From an uncultured bacterium (lineage in GTDB: Bacteria > Cyanobacteriota > Vampirovibrionia > Gastranaerophilales > Gastranaerophilaceae): 64,000 bases of DNA. Below are positions 8,789 through 18,905 of this stretch, piece by piece. Position 1 is the first letter of the stretch; every line of letters begins with the position of its first letter. The notes under the pieces were generated by a model, which worked only from the letters and a program-made list of their open reading frames with translations, had not been told where the DNA came from and ran no database searches. Where the stretch lies: contig CACYOO010000012.1 of NCBI GenBank assembly GCA_902776035.1, forward strand, positions 37,987 to 101,986, given 5' to 3'. The position numbers were made by a program, and so were the translations under genes.

Positions 8789-11700
8789 TTATTCTATCCA
8801 TCTAAAGCTGTCTACAAAATTTTCACCGGTTATATCACCATGTATTTTAACGGTAAAGACTCTGTATAATTTATCTGAAAGTTCTAAAATAGGAAGCTTA
8901 TTTATTTCATTTAATAAGCTTTTATCTTCGATTTTATTTAAATTAACACCAGGTATTGTATTAAATAAAGTATTTAAAGATGCATTACCTATAGGCCCTA
9001 ACATTGTAGATATTTTTTTTGAAAGCCGGCCAAAAATATACATATTAGCGTTATAATTCGAAAAATTATATTCTCCTGTCATAAACAGTGATAAATCTTT
9101 ACCTGAAGAAAGTATTTGCAATTTGTCCGTAACTCCATTATTTACAGAAATTAGTCCGCTGATAGAATCAAAATTTCCCGTTTTTAAAGGTGTAATCAAA
9201 TCAATAATGCCATTGATAGATAAGCCGGTTACACCGCTTTTTAACAGATTTCCTGCTTTTAATAAATATTCAATTGAACCTAATTTGGGCATTCTACCGT
9301 CTTTTACATTGAATTTTGCATTTCCTGCAAGTGTTTTCAAACAATTATGTTTGTTTGTATTTATACAAGTAAATTCCATATTACCATTTAAACTACCGTA
9401 TAATTGTCCTGATAAATCAAATAATGATGTCATTAGTGTATTTGCATCCGCATTTGTTACATTAATATTAAAATTTGATTTTTTTGTTGCATACCTGTAA
9501 AGAGCTGATCCATTCATCTGTCCATGTGCAAGAATAAATTTAAAATATTTTACATTTATATCACCTTTAAATAAAGCAACATCAGCATTTAAATTTTTAG
9601 CTTTTAGTGTATTAAATTGCACAGAATCTGCATTTATATTTAAATTTTTTACAATAAAATGATTAAATTTGACAGGATAAAATTTTATTGAATTTGTATT
9701 TTCTATTTCATTTTTACGAATTGAATTAAGAATATTATCTACATTAAAATTTCCGGTTTTTAATGATGCTTTTTCAAGTATAAAAGGTGGTTTTAATGAA
9801 TTTTTTGCATCTGCATTCAGTTTAAATTTATTATTAATAAGGTTTCCATCAATTTCTATATCTATAGTTTTTGGCTTGAAATTTAAAGACATATTATTTA
9901 TTGACGTATCAAAAAAAGGAATATTTGCTCCTGTTACATTAATTTCTCCATTTACATTCGGATGAGCCATTTCTCCATTTAAAATAATATTAGACGTAAA
10001 TTGTCCTGTTTTTATTATAGGTTTTCGAAAAAGGATATTAAACAATTTTATATCTACAGGATATAACGTTTTTATCTTAAAATCATTAAAATATATATTT
10101 TTATCCTGTAATTTTATTATACCTGTCGTTTGCAGTTGGTTTTCAGAATGACGCTGTCTGTTTTGAGAATTTATAAATTTATTATATTTTATAGAACTAA
10201 TAATAAGATTTTTTGGAGTAATTTCCGTATCAAAAACCAAATTTACGGGTATATCACGCTCTCCTATAACTGAACCCATATAATAAATACTTGCACCTTC
10301 ATCAAGCTTAAGATTTGTATTCATTTTTATATTTTTATTTATTTCACCGGATATAAAAGATGTACAAGACATATCTCCTTTTAATTTTATAGGATATATA
10401 GAATTTTTATTATATATAAAATCAACAAACCTTTGTTTTGGCTTTGAAGATATATAAGCTTCAATATATGGCTGTTTAAAAAGATTATTGACACTTCCGT
10501 CAAATATAACCGGCATATCTGCTACCTGCATATTTAATTTGTTTAAGTATAAAGATTTTTCGTTAAGATAGGTATATCCGCTTATAATATTTACAGGTAA
10601 TTTGTTTTTATTGTATATAAAATTGAAATTTTTTAAAAAGATATGACCGTTCATATTAATATTTTGAGGATTTATATGTTTTATACTTCCTTTATAATTT
10701 CCTGCAAGTTTTATGTATGAATAATCATTTGATGATTTTAAAACAGTTATTTGTGATGGTTTAATATATGATAAAAAATCAAATAATGATATTTTTGAAA
10801 TATCAAAATCTATATTTGCTATATCCTTATTAATATTGCCATTTAACTTAATATTTGAATTTGCAATTTGAGTATTTAGATTTATTTTTGCGTTGTAATT
10901 TTTTAAATTCATATCACCGGAAATGTTCGAAACTTTATAATTTTTAAAATACAAATCAGTATTATATAAATGAGCAAGTGCATTTAATTCCAAATTATTT
11001 CCTAATTGAATTTGTTTTATATTTTCCAAATTTAAAAATTTTATATCTAATTTTATATCTGCATTACCATTTAATTTTGTAAGGTGCTTTGTTTGAATTT
11101 GTTTATTAAAATTGTTTTTATATAGTCCAAATAAATAATTTAAATTTTGTTTTTTTAAATCTGCTTTTATTTCAAAATCTTTTCCAAGATTATATTTACC
11201 AATTATATATACCGGATTATTTTTTAATTTTGCATTTTCTATTTTAAAATATGATTCTTTATTTTTGAAAGACAAATTAAAATTTGCATTCGACAAATAT
11301 GCATCTTTTATGTTATTTAAATACATAGTTAAATTCTTGCCTTCAATATTTCCGTTTATATTAAAATTGGTTTTACTACCGTTTACTTTTAAATCAAAAT
11401 TTCCTTTACCCTTTGTATTAATAAATTCTATTGGTGATATTTTAAAATTAAAAATATTATGCAGTATAACAAGGTAATTTTCAGCTTCACCTAAATCAAC
11501 CTGATTTATTGATTTAGTTTCAAATTCCGCATTATGCGGGGTACGTATTTTCATTTTACCGTTTAATGTTATTTTTTCTTTTTTTGATAGTATAGTTTGA
11601 GATGATATATTTAAATTTTCTTCATCAAATTTAAAATTTATGTCAGAAATATCTTTTTTATTTTTTAAACCTGTATTTGACATATTTAAATAACCATATA

Positions 11701-12871
11701 AATAAGGTTTTTCTAAGGTATTTTTTACATTAATATTTAAATTTAAATCTGATTTTAAATTTAATTTTTTCATTTGTGAAATAGATATATCTTTATCTGT
11801 GAGTTTTAAACAAGGTAGTATTTCTAAAACATTCTCTAATTTCGTTTGATACATACTCACATTTATGTCAGGTTTTGGATTACCGGAAGAAATATCATTG
11901 ATTAATCCCGATATTTTTAAAGATACTTTATCTGTTTTTACGGCAATATCAGGTATACTTAGTGTATTTTTACTTAGTAGTAAATTATAGTAAATTCTTA
12001 TTTTGTTTTCAAATATATAATCATTTACAAGATAATTTGAAGAAATATACGGCTTATCAATCATAAAGTATGAAGAATATTCTTTTTGTCCTTCAAAAGT
12101 ATTGGCAGAATGTCCTTCATAGTTTATTACACCAGATATTTTAGAAATTTTACCTTTTGTATAAAATTTTATAAAATCAGATATATCTTCTAAATTTAAA
12201 TTAGTTACAGAAGAAACAAGTTTTGGCGGATAATCGTCAAGATGTTGGTTGAAAGGTAATTTTGTTTCAATATTTAAATTTATATTTGATTGAGTTTTAT
12301 TGGAAATAAGTTTTGAATATAATGATATTTTCAAAAATTTATTCTTTTTATATTTATCAATATTAAAATACATACCGTCTAAGGTTAAAGTTTTATTGTT
12401 AGATATATTTTTACAATTTATTTTATAATTATCTAAATAAAATTTTGTATCATTAAAATTAAACCTTTTTTGAGCATCTTTCAAAATACGATATTTACCC
12501 AAATATATTACAAAATCTTTATCATAATATATATTTGCAATAAGATTTTTCCCTTTAAAATATTTTATTTCTGCTTTTTTTATAATAAGCGGTAAAATAG
12601 AAATTTTTAAAACAGGACTTTTTATATACAACACATTTGTGTTATCAGGATTTAAAACATTAAACTCATCGGCTTTTAGCCATATTGCAGGAGTTAATGA
12701 CATTTTAATTTTCGGATTTTTGATTTTTATTGAAATACCGTATTCTTTTTGTATAAAACTAATAATATCATTGTGTACTATATTTATAAATTTAGGAATA
12801 GCAAAATAGTAAAATGCATACAAAAGTACGATTGACAATATAGTAATAAGTATTTTAAACCTTAATCCCAT
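8789..12871 (-). CDS. AsmA-like / YhdP-type giant membrane-anchored protein
   Basis: About 1360 residues: an N-terminal membrane anchor (ILITILSIVLLYAFYYFAIP) then a very long beta-rich, Asn/Lys-rich periplasmic region built of repeating units such as LNLNINVKNTLEKPYLYG and GKGNFDLKVNGSKTN. This is the style of AsmA, TamB and YhdP (DUF3971) proteins, which form grooved beta-bridges moving phospholipid or assembling outer membrane parts. The C-terminal part (MPKLGSIEYLLKAGNLLKSG, later SFRWIE) fits the AsmA C-terminal domain. A TTG at 12889 could add six residues, but the ATG at 12871 puts the anchor at the N-terminus. It implies a diderm envelope. Confidence 0.75.
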   Translation of the reverse strand: MGLRFKILITILSIVLLYAFYYFAIPKFINIVHNDIISFIQKEYGISIKIKNPKIKMSLTPAIWLKADEFNVLNPDNTNVLYIKSPVLKISILPLIIKKAEIKYFKGKNLIANIYYDKDFVIYLGKYRILKDAQKRFNFNDTKFYLDNYKINCKNISNNKTLTLDGMYFNIDKYKKNKFLKISLYSKLISNKTQSNINLNIETKLPFNQHLDDYPPKLVSSVTNLNLEDISDFIKFYTKGKISKISGVINYEGHSANTFEGQKEYSSYFMIDKPYISSNYLVNDYIFENKIRIYYNLLLSKNTLSIPDIAVKTDKVSLKISGLINDISSGNPKPDINVSMYQTKLENVLEILPCLKLTDKDISISQMKKLNLKSDLNLNINVKNTLEKPYLYGYLNMSNTGLKNKKDISDINFKFDEENLNISSQTILSKKEKITLNGKMKIRTPHNAEFETKSINQVDLGEAENYLVILHNIFNFKISPIEFINTKGKGNFDLKVNGSKTNFNINGNIEGKNLTMYLNNIKDAYLSNANFNLSFKNKESYFKIENAKLKNNPVYIIGKYNLGKDFEIKADLKKQNLNYLFGLYKNNFNKQIQTKHLTKLNGNADIKLDIKFLNLENIKQIQLGNNLELNALAHLYNTDLYFKNYKVSNISGDMNLKNYNAKINLNTQIANSNIKLNGNINKDIANIDFDISKISLFDFLSYIKPSQITVLKSSNDYSYIKLAGNYKGSIKHINPQNINMNGHIFLKNFNFIYNKNKLPVNIISGYTYLNEKSLYLNKLNMQVADMPVIFDGSVNNLFKQPYIEAYISSKPKQRFVDFIYNKNSIYPIKLKGDMSCTSFISGEINKNIKMNTNLKLDEGASIYYMGSVIGERDIPVNLVFDTEITPKNLIISSIKYNKFINSQNRQRHSENQLQTTGIIKLQDKNIYFNDFKIKTLYPVDIKLFNILFRKPIIKTGQFTSNIILNGEMAHPNVNGEINVTGANIPFFDTSINNMSLNFKPKTIDIEIDGNLINNKFKLNADAKNSLKPPFILEKASLKTGNFNVDNILNSIRKNEIENTNSIKFYPVKFNHFIVKNLNINADSVQFNTLKAKNLNADVALFKGDINVKYFKFILAHGQMNGSALYRYATKKSNFNINVTNADANTLMTSLFDLSGQLYGSLNGNMEFTCINTNKHNCLKTLAGNAKFNVKDGRMPKLGSIEYLLKAGNLLKSGVTGLSINGIIDLITPLKTGNFDSISGLISVNNGVTDKLQILSSGKDLSLFMTGEYNFSNYNANMYIFGRLSKKISTMLGPIGNASLNTLFNTIPGVNLNKIEDKSLLNEINKLPILELSDKLYRVFTVKIHGDITGENFVDSFRWIE

Positions 12872-12906
12872 AATAAAATTATACTTCAAATAATATCATT
12901 TCAAAC

Positions 12907-13380
12907 TTAATGTTTTAACGATGCTTTAGCTTTTTCAATATCAATAAAAGAACGAAGTCGAATGTATCTGTCTAATTCAAAACGAAATCTGGTTTCAATT
13001 TGTAAAGCCATAACAGGTATATGAACCTTATTACCTATAATTGGATCATAAATAAAAACAGAAGGTGTTTCACTTACATCACTTTGAACAAGAGCTCTAT
13101 TTTCCGGCTCCCATGTATTCAAAATAACATATTTAAAATTGTCTTTGTATGTACTTATAGATTTATAAAAAGTAGGCAAAAATTTATGACAATACTTACA
13201 ATGAGGTGAAACAAATAATACCAAAAGAGGTAACTCTGACTGAGTTACTTCAGGCGCATTCAAACTGAACGAAACAAATTTTTTATTTTCGTTTTGTAGT
13301 ACAAAATAAGTAATTATTGCTGTTAAAAATAATAATACAATTACAGATATAATAATTATTATATTTTTTTTATTTTTCAT
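12907..13380 (-). CDS. Membrane-anchored thioredoxin-like protein
   Basis: 157 residues with a signal anchor (about 6-27) and a thioredoxin-like fold facing the periplasm. The motif SPHCKYCHKFLPTF carries a CKYC redox pair in the position of thioredoxin's active site, and the cis-Pro region is SETPSVFIYD. A GGAGT ribosome site precedes the ATG. It lies between metG and the AsmA-like gene in one leftward run. A role in disulfide chemistry or cytochrome maturation is possible; partner proteins are not visible. Confidence 0.8.
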   Translation of the reverse strand: MKNKKNIIIIISVIVLLFLTAIITYFVLQNENKKFVSFSLNAPEVTQSELPLLVLFVSPHCKYCHKFLPTFYKSISTYKDNFKYVILNTWEPENRALVQSDVSETPSVFIYDPIIGNKVHIPVMALQIETRFRFELDRYIRLRSFIDIEKAKASLKH

Positions 13381-13394
13381 GTACTACTCCTACC

Positions 13395-14960
13395 TTATTT
13401 TTTCTTTTGTGATTTATCTGCCAATTCACTATCTACACGCAAAAATACGGGCTTAATATCTTCTTTTGATATTAATTTTCCACATTTAATATTATCACAA
13501 GTTAAATTATCATATTTAGTATTCAAATCAAAAGATAATTGTTTAGCCATATCTTTTGCAATGTTAGGACAATATGGCTCAATTAATGAAGCAATAACGC
13601 ACATTATATCAAGAACAGTTGTAAGCACCTGTCCGCATTCCGTCATTTTTTCTTCTTTTGCTAATGTCCAAGGAGCATTATCTGTTACATATTTGTTTGT
13701 TGTATCTACAAGATTATTTATTGCATTTACAGCTTCTGATACTTCAAATTTGTCAAAACAATCTTTTACAATATCAATTGTATTTTTAGCAGTATTTAAT
13801 ATTGCTGAATTTGTCTTAAATTCCGGCTTAACTTCTCCGTCAAAATATTTAACCAACATAGATAAAGTCCTATTTAAAAGATTACCCATAGAATTTGCCA
13901 AATGAGCATTTACTTGTTCTTTAAAATCTATATCAGAGTAATTTCCGTCTTTTCCGCAAGGTGCAGACGAGGCCATATAATACCTTAAAGCATCTGCATT
14001 TTCTAATTCAAAATGTTTTAAAATATCAACAGGTGCAATTACGTTACCTAAGGATTTAGACATTTTTGCTTCATCAATTGTAATCCAGCCATGTGCAAGC
14101 AAATGTTTTGGTAAAGGTAAATCTAATGCCATTAATATTGCAAGCCAATAAATACTATGAAATTTAAGTATATCTTTACCTATAACTTGAACATCAGCAG
14201 GCCAATATTTTTTGAAATTTTCATCACTTTCTCCGCTAGGATTATATCCCAATGCAGTTATATAGTTTGAAAGAGCATCTATCCATACATATATAACCTG
14301 TTCATCATCATCTAAAACAGGTATACCCCAGCTAACATTATTTATTGAACGTGAAACGGAAATATCTTCAATATTTTCTAATTGGTTTAATACTTCATTT
14401 GCTCTAAATTGAGGAATGATAAAATCAGGATGTTCTTTTATATGTTTTATAATCGCCTCTTTATATTTTGTTAAACGGAAGAAATAATTTTCTTCACTCA
14501 CAACTTCCGGTTTTGTCATGTGATTAGGACAAAGTCCATCTTCTGTTAAATCTTTTTGATTTAAAAAACATTCACAACCGTTACAATATAGTCCCTCGTA
14601 AGAATGTTTGTAAATATCACCGTTATCTACAAGTTTTTTAAATATTTTCTGTACTGTATCTTCATGATAATCGTCTGTTGTTCTTATAAATTTATTATAG
14701 TCTATTTCTAATTCTTTCCAAGTTTCTTTAAAAGCATTTGCATTTTCATCGCATAATTCTTTTGGAGTCATTCCTTTTGATGCAGATGTTTTTTGGATTT
14801 TTATACCATGCTCATCAGTTCCCGTTAAAAAATAAACATCATCACAACGTTTTTTATAATGTCTTGCAATAATATCCGTTAATATTTTTTCATAAGCATG
14901 TCCAATATGAGGATGTCCATTGACATAGTCTATTGCGGTTGTTAAATAAAATCTTTCCAT
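13395..14960 (-). CDS. metG: Methionyl-tRNA synthetase
   Basis: Class I synthetase of 521 residues. It has the HIGH-type motif (YVNGHPHIGHAYEKI), a zinc knuckle with YCNGCECFL and LCPNH, the tRNA-binding WIDALSNYI region and the KMSKS loop (EAKMSKSLGNVI). The C-terminal anticodon-binding helical domain includes NRTLSMLVKYF. It lacks the appended C-terminal dimerisation domain found in longer forms, which is common for this ~510-residue type. The ATG is preceded by an AAGGA site. Confidence 0.96.
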   Translation of the reverse strand: MERFYLTTAIDYVNGHPHIGHAYEKILTDIIARHYKKRCDDVYFLTGTDEHGIKIQKTSASKGMTPKELCDENANAFKETWKELEIDYNKFIRTTDDYHEDTVQKIFKKLVDNGDIYKHSYEGLYCNGCECFLNQKDLTEDGLCPNHMTKPEVVSEENYFFRLTKYKEAIIKHIKEHPDFIIPQFRANEVLNQLENIEDISVSRSINNVSWGIPVLDDDEQVIYVWIDALSNYITALGYNPSGESDENFKKYWPADVQVIGKDILKFHSIYWLAILMALDLPLPKHLLAHGWITIDEAKMSKSLGNVIAPVDILKHFELENADALRYYMASSAPCGKDGNYSDIDFKEQVNAHLANSMGNLLNRTLSMLVKYFDGEVKPEFKTNSAILNTAKNTIDIVKDCFDKFEVSEAVNAINNLVDTTNKYVTDNAPWTLAKEEKMTECGQVLTTVLDIMCVIASLIEPYCPNIAKDMAKQLSFDLNTKYDNLTCDNIKCGKLISKEDIKPVFLRVDSELADKSQKKK

Positions 14961-15028
14961 AAAATTATCCGTCCTTCGATAAAAGTATATAATAAAAAGA
15001 AAGCTTTTAACAGTATATTTAAAATATA

Positions 15029-15622
15029 TTATAGCAAATTATATTTTTCCATATATTCTTTTACAGTATCAGGAATTAAATTTTCAACAACAGAACCATT
15101 TTTTATATTTCTTTTAACATTTGCATAAGATAAATTTTCTGAAGGCATGTCTATAATTTGGTAATTATAACCATTTTCTTTTAAATATGTATAACGTTTT
15201 TTATTAGGATTAAAATCATCTTCATTTTGATAAATTAAAAAATCTACTTTCTTTTTCAATTCTTCCGCTTTATACCATAATCTTATATTTTCAAATTCGC
15301 TACTTGCTATTATAAAACCCATTTTTCCTTCAACATTTGGAAAAATATTGTATAACTCACAGATTAAATTATAAGGATATGAATTTTTTTCATTTCTATA
15401 TTCAACATTACTTATGCTAAAATGTTTCTCTCCTTCTATAGCCAATTTAACCATATCATATCTGTGTAAAGCTTGTTTTTCATTTATTGATTGCTGTGGA
15501 AGCCGATATGCAGGAACAAAAATCACATGTTCATAATCGAATTTATCTAATATAAATTTTGCCATGTCTAAATCTATATTATTTATAGGATTAAATGATC
15601 CACAAAATACACAATATTTCAT
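15029..15622 (-). CDS. NadD-like nucleotidyltransferase with altered active site
   Basis: 197 residues with the fold and length of nicotinate-nucleotide adenylyltransferase: YCVFCGSFNPINN at the start, VIFVPAYRLPQQ, FENIRLWYKAEELKKKVDF in the middle, and LSYANVKRNIKNG near the end in place of the usual IS[ST]T.IR segment. The catalytic HxGH that normally follows the GSFDPI strand reads NNID here, so both histidines are gone; the DNA was retranslated and confirms it. NadD could therefore be inactive, use another chemistry, or be a diverged paralogue. A GGAG site precedes the ATG. Confidence 0.7.
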   Translation of the reverse strand: MKYCVFCGSFNPINNIDLDMAKFILDKFDYEHVIFVPAYRLPQQSINEKQALHRYDMVKLAIEGEKHFSISNVEYRNEKNSYPYNLICELYNIFPNVEGKMGFIIASSEFENIRLWYKAEELKKKVDFLIYQNEDDFNPNKKRYTYLKENGYNYQIIDMPSENLSYANVKRNIKNGSVVENLIPDTVKEYMEKYNLL

Positions 15623-15964
15623 TTTTTCTCCAAAAAATATTTTATATTATTCTATAATACATCCATGAATAATGCAAATATATTCCCGATTTTTTAAATT
15701 TGTGATAATTAGATTTTTAAAAACTTTAAAGCATTATTGTAATACAAATTACAAAAACACTCAAAGTGTATTTGCCACCACCCCTTTTTCAATATACGCT
15801 ATTCGTAAAATCTTTTCATCTGTCTTTCGACATGATTATCCTAGTAAAATTTTTCATGATTTACAAGTAAAATAAATTTAAAATTTTTTTACAATATACC
15901 ATGCTCCGCAAAATATCTGTTAAAAATCTGTTTTAACAATTTTAATGAAGATTTTTTAATGAAA
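15623..15964. other. Intergenic region, no gene seen
   Basis: A 342-base AT-rich gap between the leftward glycosyltransferase gene and the nadD-like gene. A 67-codon open frame (15672-15875, +) lacks a ribosome site and a recognisable protein pattern. Only a small hairpin (acact-caa-agtgt) near 15757 stands out. No tRNA or terminator was recognised. Confidence 0.5.
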
Positions 15965-17737
15965 TTACGTTAAAATATAGTATTTTTCATGTTGACAAAT
16001 AAACATTATATAAAGTTTAGTTTTACTTGGCATTTTTATATTAAACATTAAAGAATATTTTTTACCGATACGTACCGGATACAAATATTTTGCAAGTTCT
16101 TTAGCGTAATTACCGTTTTTTACTTCTTTATTTTTTACAATTACAAAAACAGGAACATTTTTATTAGAAACAATCGATTCTAGCTTTTTAAAATCTCTAT
16201 CAGTTATATAATCTACATAATCATTATAATAGATTTTTGTGCTTGGTTTAACAGCAAAATCAAATGTTACAAGTCGTGTATTTATTGTATTTGCATAATT
16301 TGAATATAATATAAGTTCATCTTCTCCACCTGAATACAAAATAGTAAACAGATTTGTTACAGCAAAAGTAATAACAAAAAACATTGTTATCACATATCCT
16401 GAAAAAATTGAAACTAAATGTTTAGATTTAAGTTTTATAATCATCAACATTCCGACAAAACAACATCCCAATAATACAGGATATTTAAACGGATTAAGTA
16501 TTTCAATAACTTTAGAAGGAAAAAATATAAAACCAATAGCAGTAAATAAACCTGCTAAAATAAATATTGCGGCTAAAATGTTTGTAGAAACAGATATAAT
16601 TTTTTTATATTTATCATCTTCATAACTTTTACACCAAAAATATCCTGTTATAAATGCAGCAGGAGGTATAGCAGGAAGAATATATGATGGAAGCTTAGTG
16701 CTTGATATACTCATAACTCCAAAAACCACAACAAAATATATTAAAGAAAATAATAACATTTTTTCATTTTCATTTTTAGGATAACAAGCACATAAAATTT
16801 TATTATATATATTTCCTGTTGAATGTTTAAATCTTGAATATAATTCTTTACATTGATTATAAACAGCTGATAAAAATATAATTGTCCAAGGCAAAAATGC
16901 AATTAAAAACACCGGTATAAAATAGAATAAAGAATGTTTACGTCCTATTTCATTTGAGTTTATTAATCTTGCAAAATGGTGTTTAATAAAATATTCATGA
17001 ATGAACATTTTATCAAAATCACGATACATCGCTATATGCCAAGGAAGTATTATAAGTAAAAATACTAAAAAGCCAACCAAAAAATGTAATGGTTTAAACA
17101 TATCCTTTAATGTTTTTGTTAAAAAACAATAAAGGAACATAATTACAAAAGGAATTGCTATAGCAAGTATTCCTTTTGCCAAAAAACCCATGCCTGCAAA
17201 CGTCCAAAAACCCCACCAGCAGTATTTTTTATATTTATCTGTTACTATATGACTCAAATAAGCACAATATAAAGAACATGCAATCCAAATAGTTAAAATA
17301 ATGTCTAAAATAGCTACATGAGCAAATATAAGGAAAAATACACTTGTTAAAAGAGTTATTGAACTAAATAAACCAAATTTCCTTGATATAACTTTTTTTC
17401 CAAAAGCATAAGTAGCAAAAATAAAAAAAGTTGATAAAAAAGCAATCGGTATTCTTACTGCCATATTAGAAAAATTTCCGAATAGCTTTATTGAAAAACC
17501 TACAAGCCAAAAATAAAAAGGCGGCTTTTCAAGAAAAGGAACTGAATTTAAAACCAGCGTATTCCAATCATTTGAATATGCCATATCCCTTGACATAATA
17601 GCATACCTTGTTTCATCCACATCTAATAAAGGATAAAAATTTATTCCCCATATTAAAAATATCCAGCATAGTACTGCTAAAAGCAAATATGCACTTATAT
17701 CAGGATGTTTTGATATTATTTCTTTTATTTTTAACAT
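15965..17737 (-). CDS. PMT/ArnT-type integral membrane glycosyltransferase
   Basis: 590 residues with about a dozen predicted membrane helices, a GT-C fold protein of the PMT_2/ArnT kind. The first periplasmic loop has the characteristic acidic motif LLDVDETRYAIMSRDM, and FLEKPPFYFWLVGFSIKLFG follows as in ArnT-like enzymes that take a sugar from a polyprenyl phosphate. A cytoplasmic C-terminal domain follows the last helix. The acceptor (lipid A, protein or glycan) cannot be told. No sugar-donor genes (arnABC) are adjacent. Confidence 0.82.
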   Translation of the reverse strand: MLKIKEIISKHPDISAYLLLAVLCWIFLIWGINFYPLLDVDETRYAIMSRDMAYSNDWNTLVLNSVPFLEKPPFYFWLVGFSIKLFGNFSNMAVRIPIAFLSTFFIFATYAFGKKVISRKFGLFSSITLLTSVFFLIFAHVAILDIILTIWIACSLYCAYLSHIVTDKYKKYCWWGFWTFAGMGFLAKGILAIAIPFVIMFLYCFLTKTLKDMFKPLHFLVGFLVFLLIILPWHIAMYRDFDKMFIHEYFIKHHFARLINSNEIGRKHSLFYFIPVFLIAFLPWTIIFLSAVYNQCKELYSRFKHSTGNIYNKILCACYPKNENEKMLLFSLIYFVVVFGVMSISSTKLPSYILPAIPPAAFITGYFWCKSYEDDKYKKIISVSTNILAAIFILAGLFTAIGFIFFPSKVIEILNPFKYPVLLGCCFVGMLMIIKLKSKHLVSIFSGYVITMFFVITFAVTNLFTILYSGGEDELILYSNYANTINTRLVTFDFAVKPSTKIYYNDYVDYITDRDFKKLESIVSNKNVPVFVIVKNKEVKNGNYAKELAKYLYPVRIGKKYSLMFNIKMPSKTKLYIMFICQHEKYYILT

Positions 17738-17812
17738 TTTAGTAACGCTTTCTAAATTTTTTTGTAATAATGCTTTTTTTATTTTATCATATATTTTGAA
17801 AGCAGGATTAAT

Positions 17813-18625
17813 GTGAAGATATATTTAAGAAATTTTATTTTAATTATAGCATTATTTATCAGTATAAACACCTCTTTTGCAAAAGATATAAAAATTATCC
17901 AAGTATCAGGTGTTGAATTTTCAGGAAATAATAATTCCATTGAACAGTTAAATAAACTTATTAAATCCGTAAATAACGATTCTAAAGTAGATTTTGTAGT
18001 ATTTACGGGAGATAATATTAAACAATCAAATTCCGAATTACTTAAAGCATTTTTAAAATCAGTAAATAAATTAAAAGTTCCATACTATATTGAAATTGGA
18101 GATAAAGATTGTTTTAAGGCAGGTGGACTATCAAAAGAGGAATATATAAAAATAGTTAATAAAAATTCTAAACTCCATTTAAAAAGTTTTAATTACACAA
18201 CAAAAAAAGAAAACATAGTATTTATATTTCTTGACGGAGCAAAAGAATTTATGCCTTCAGCCAACGGTTATTTCAAAAATGATACTATTGCTTGGCTGGA
18301 TAAAAAATTAAATAAAATAGAAAAAAATAAAAAACAAAAAGTTATTATATTTCAACATTTTCCAATTATTGAATTAAATAAAACATCTATTTTAAATACT
18401 TATAATACAGATAGTTATAAAAAAATACTGTCAGAACATAAAAATGTTTTAGCTATTTTTTCAGGACATTTTAAAACTTCTGTTGAAACCCAAAAAGACG
18501 GTATTTTACATTACATAACTAGCGATGCATCAGGTGCAAATGCTGTTTATAGAGAAATTTACATTATTGAAGATAAAAAGAATAACTATGAAATATACTC
18601 AATAGAAGTACCTTATAATAAATAA
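17813..18625 (+). CDS. Secreted metallophosphoesterase-fold protein with degraded metal ligands
   Basis: 270 residues with a signal peptide (IALFISINTSFA then cleavage near 23). The calcineurin-like phosphoesterase order is recognisable: VVFTGDNI (GD motif), IGDKDCF where GNHD is expected, FQHFPI, and FSGHFKT where GHxH is expected. The first motif DxH is replaced by GVE, so ligands from at least three motifs are lost. It probably does not hydrolyse phosphoesters by the usual two-metal mechanism. It starts with GTG behind an AGGA site and may be cotranscribed with the following small gene. Confidence 0.7.
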   Translation: MKIYLRNFILIIALFISINTSFAKDIKIIQVSGVEFSGNNNSIEQLNKLIKSVNNDSKVDFVVFTGDNIKQSNSELLKAFLKSVNKLKVPYYIEIGDKDCFKAGGLSKEEYIKIVNKNSKLHLKSFNYTTKKENIVFIFLDGAKEFMPSANGYFKNDTIAWLDKKLNKIEKNKKQKVIIFQHFPIIELNKTSILNTYNTDSYKKILSEHKNVLAIFSGHFKTSVETQKDGILHYITSDASGANAVYREIYIIEDKKNNYEIYSIEVPYNK

Positions 18626-18662
18626 AGCCATGTTAAAATATAAATACTAAAAAGGAGAAAAT

Positions 18663-18905
18663 ATGACTACAATTTTAGGTATAAAAATATCAAATAAACA
18701 GGAATCAGCAAAAAATGTACAAAACATATTAAGCGAATATTGCTGCTATATAAAAACAAGATTAGGTATTAACAGCTATGATGAACAAACATGCAGTAAT
18801 GAAGGTTTAATATTAGTAGATATACCTAATACAGAAAAAGTAAAAGATATAGAAAAAGCTTTAAGCAACATTAAAAACATAACAGTTAAAAAAATGGAAT
18901 TTTAA
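18663..18905 (+). CDS. TM1266-family small ACT-like protein
   Basis: 80 residues with the beta-alpha-beta-beta-alpha-beta pattern of the TM1266 family, often annotated 'iron-only hydrogenase system regulator'. Matching segments are ILGIKISNKQESAKNVQNIL, SEYCCYIKTRLGIN and VKDIEKALSNIKNITVKKM. A strong AAGGAG site precedes the ATG. Members accompany Fe-Fe hydrogenase maturation genes in fermenters, but no hydrogenase gene is in the window. It ends directly against the convergent 5'-nucleotidase gene. Confidence 0.72.
   Translation: MTTILGIKISNKQESAKNVQNILSEYCCYIKTRLGINSYDEQTCSNEGLILVDIPNTEKVKDIEKALSNIKNITVKKMEF

Noticed and set aside
15672..15875. 67-codon frame in the gap after the nadD-like gene
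   Set aside because: No ribosome site and no protein-like pattern.
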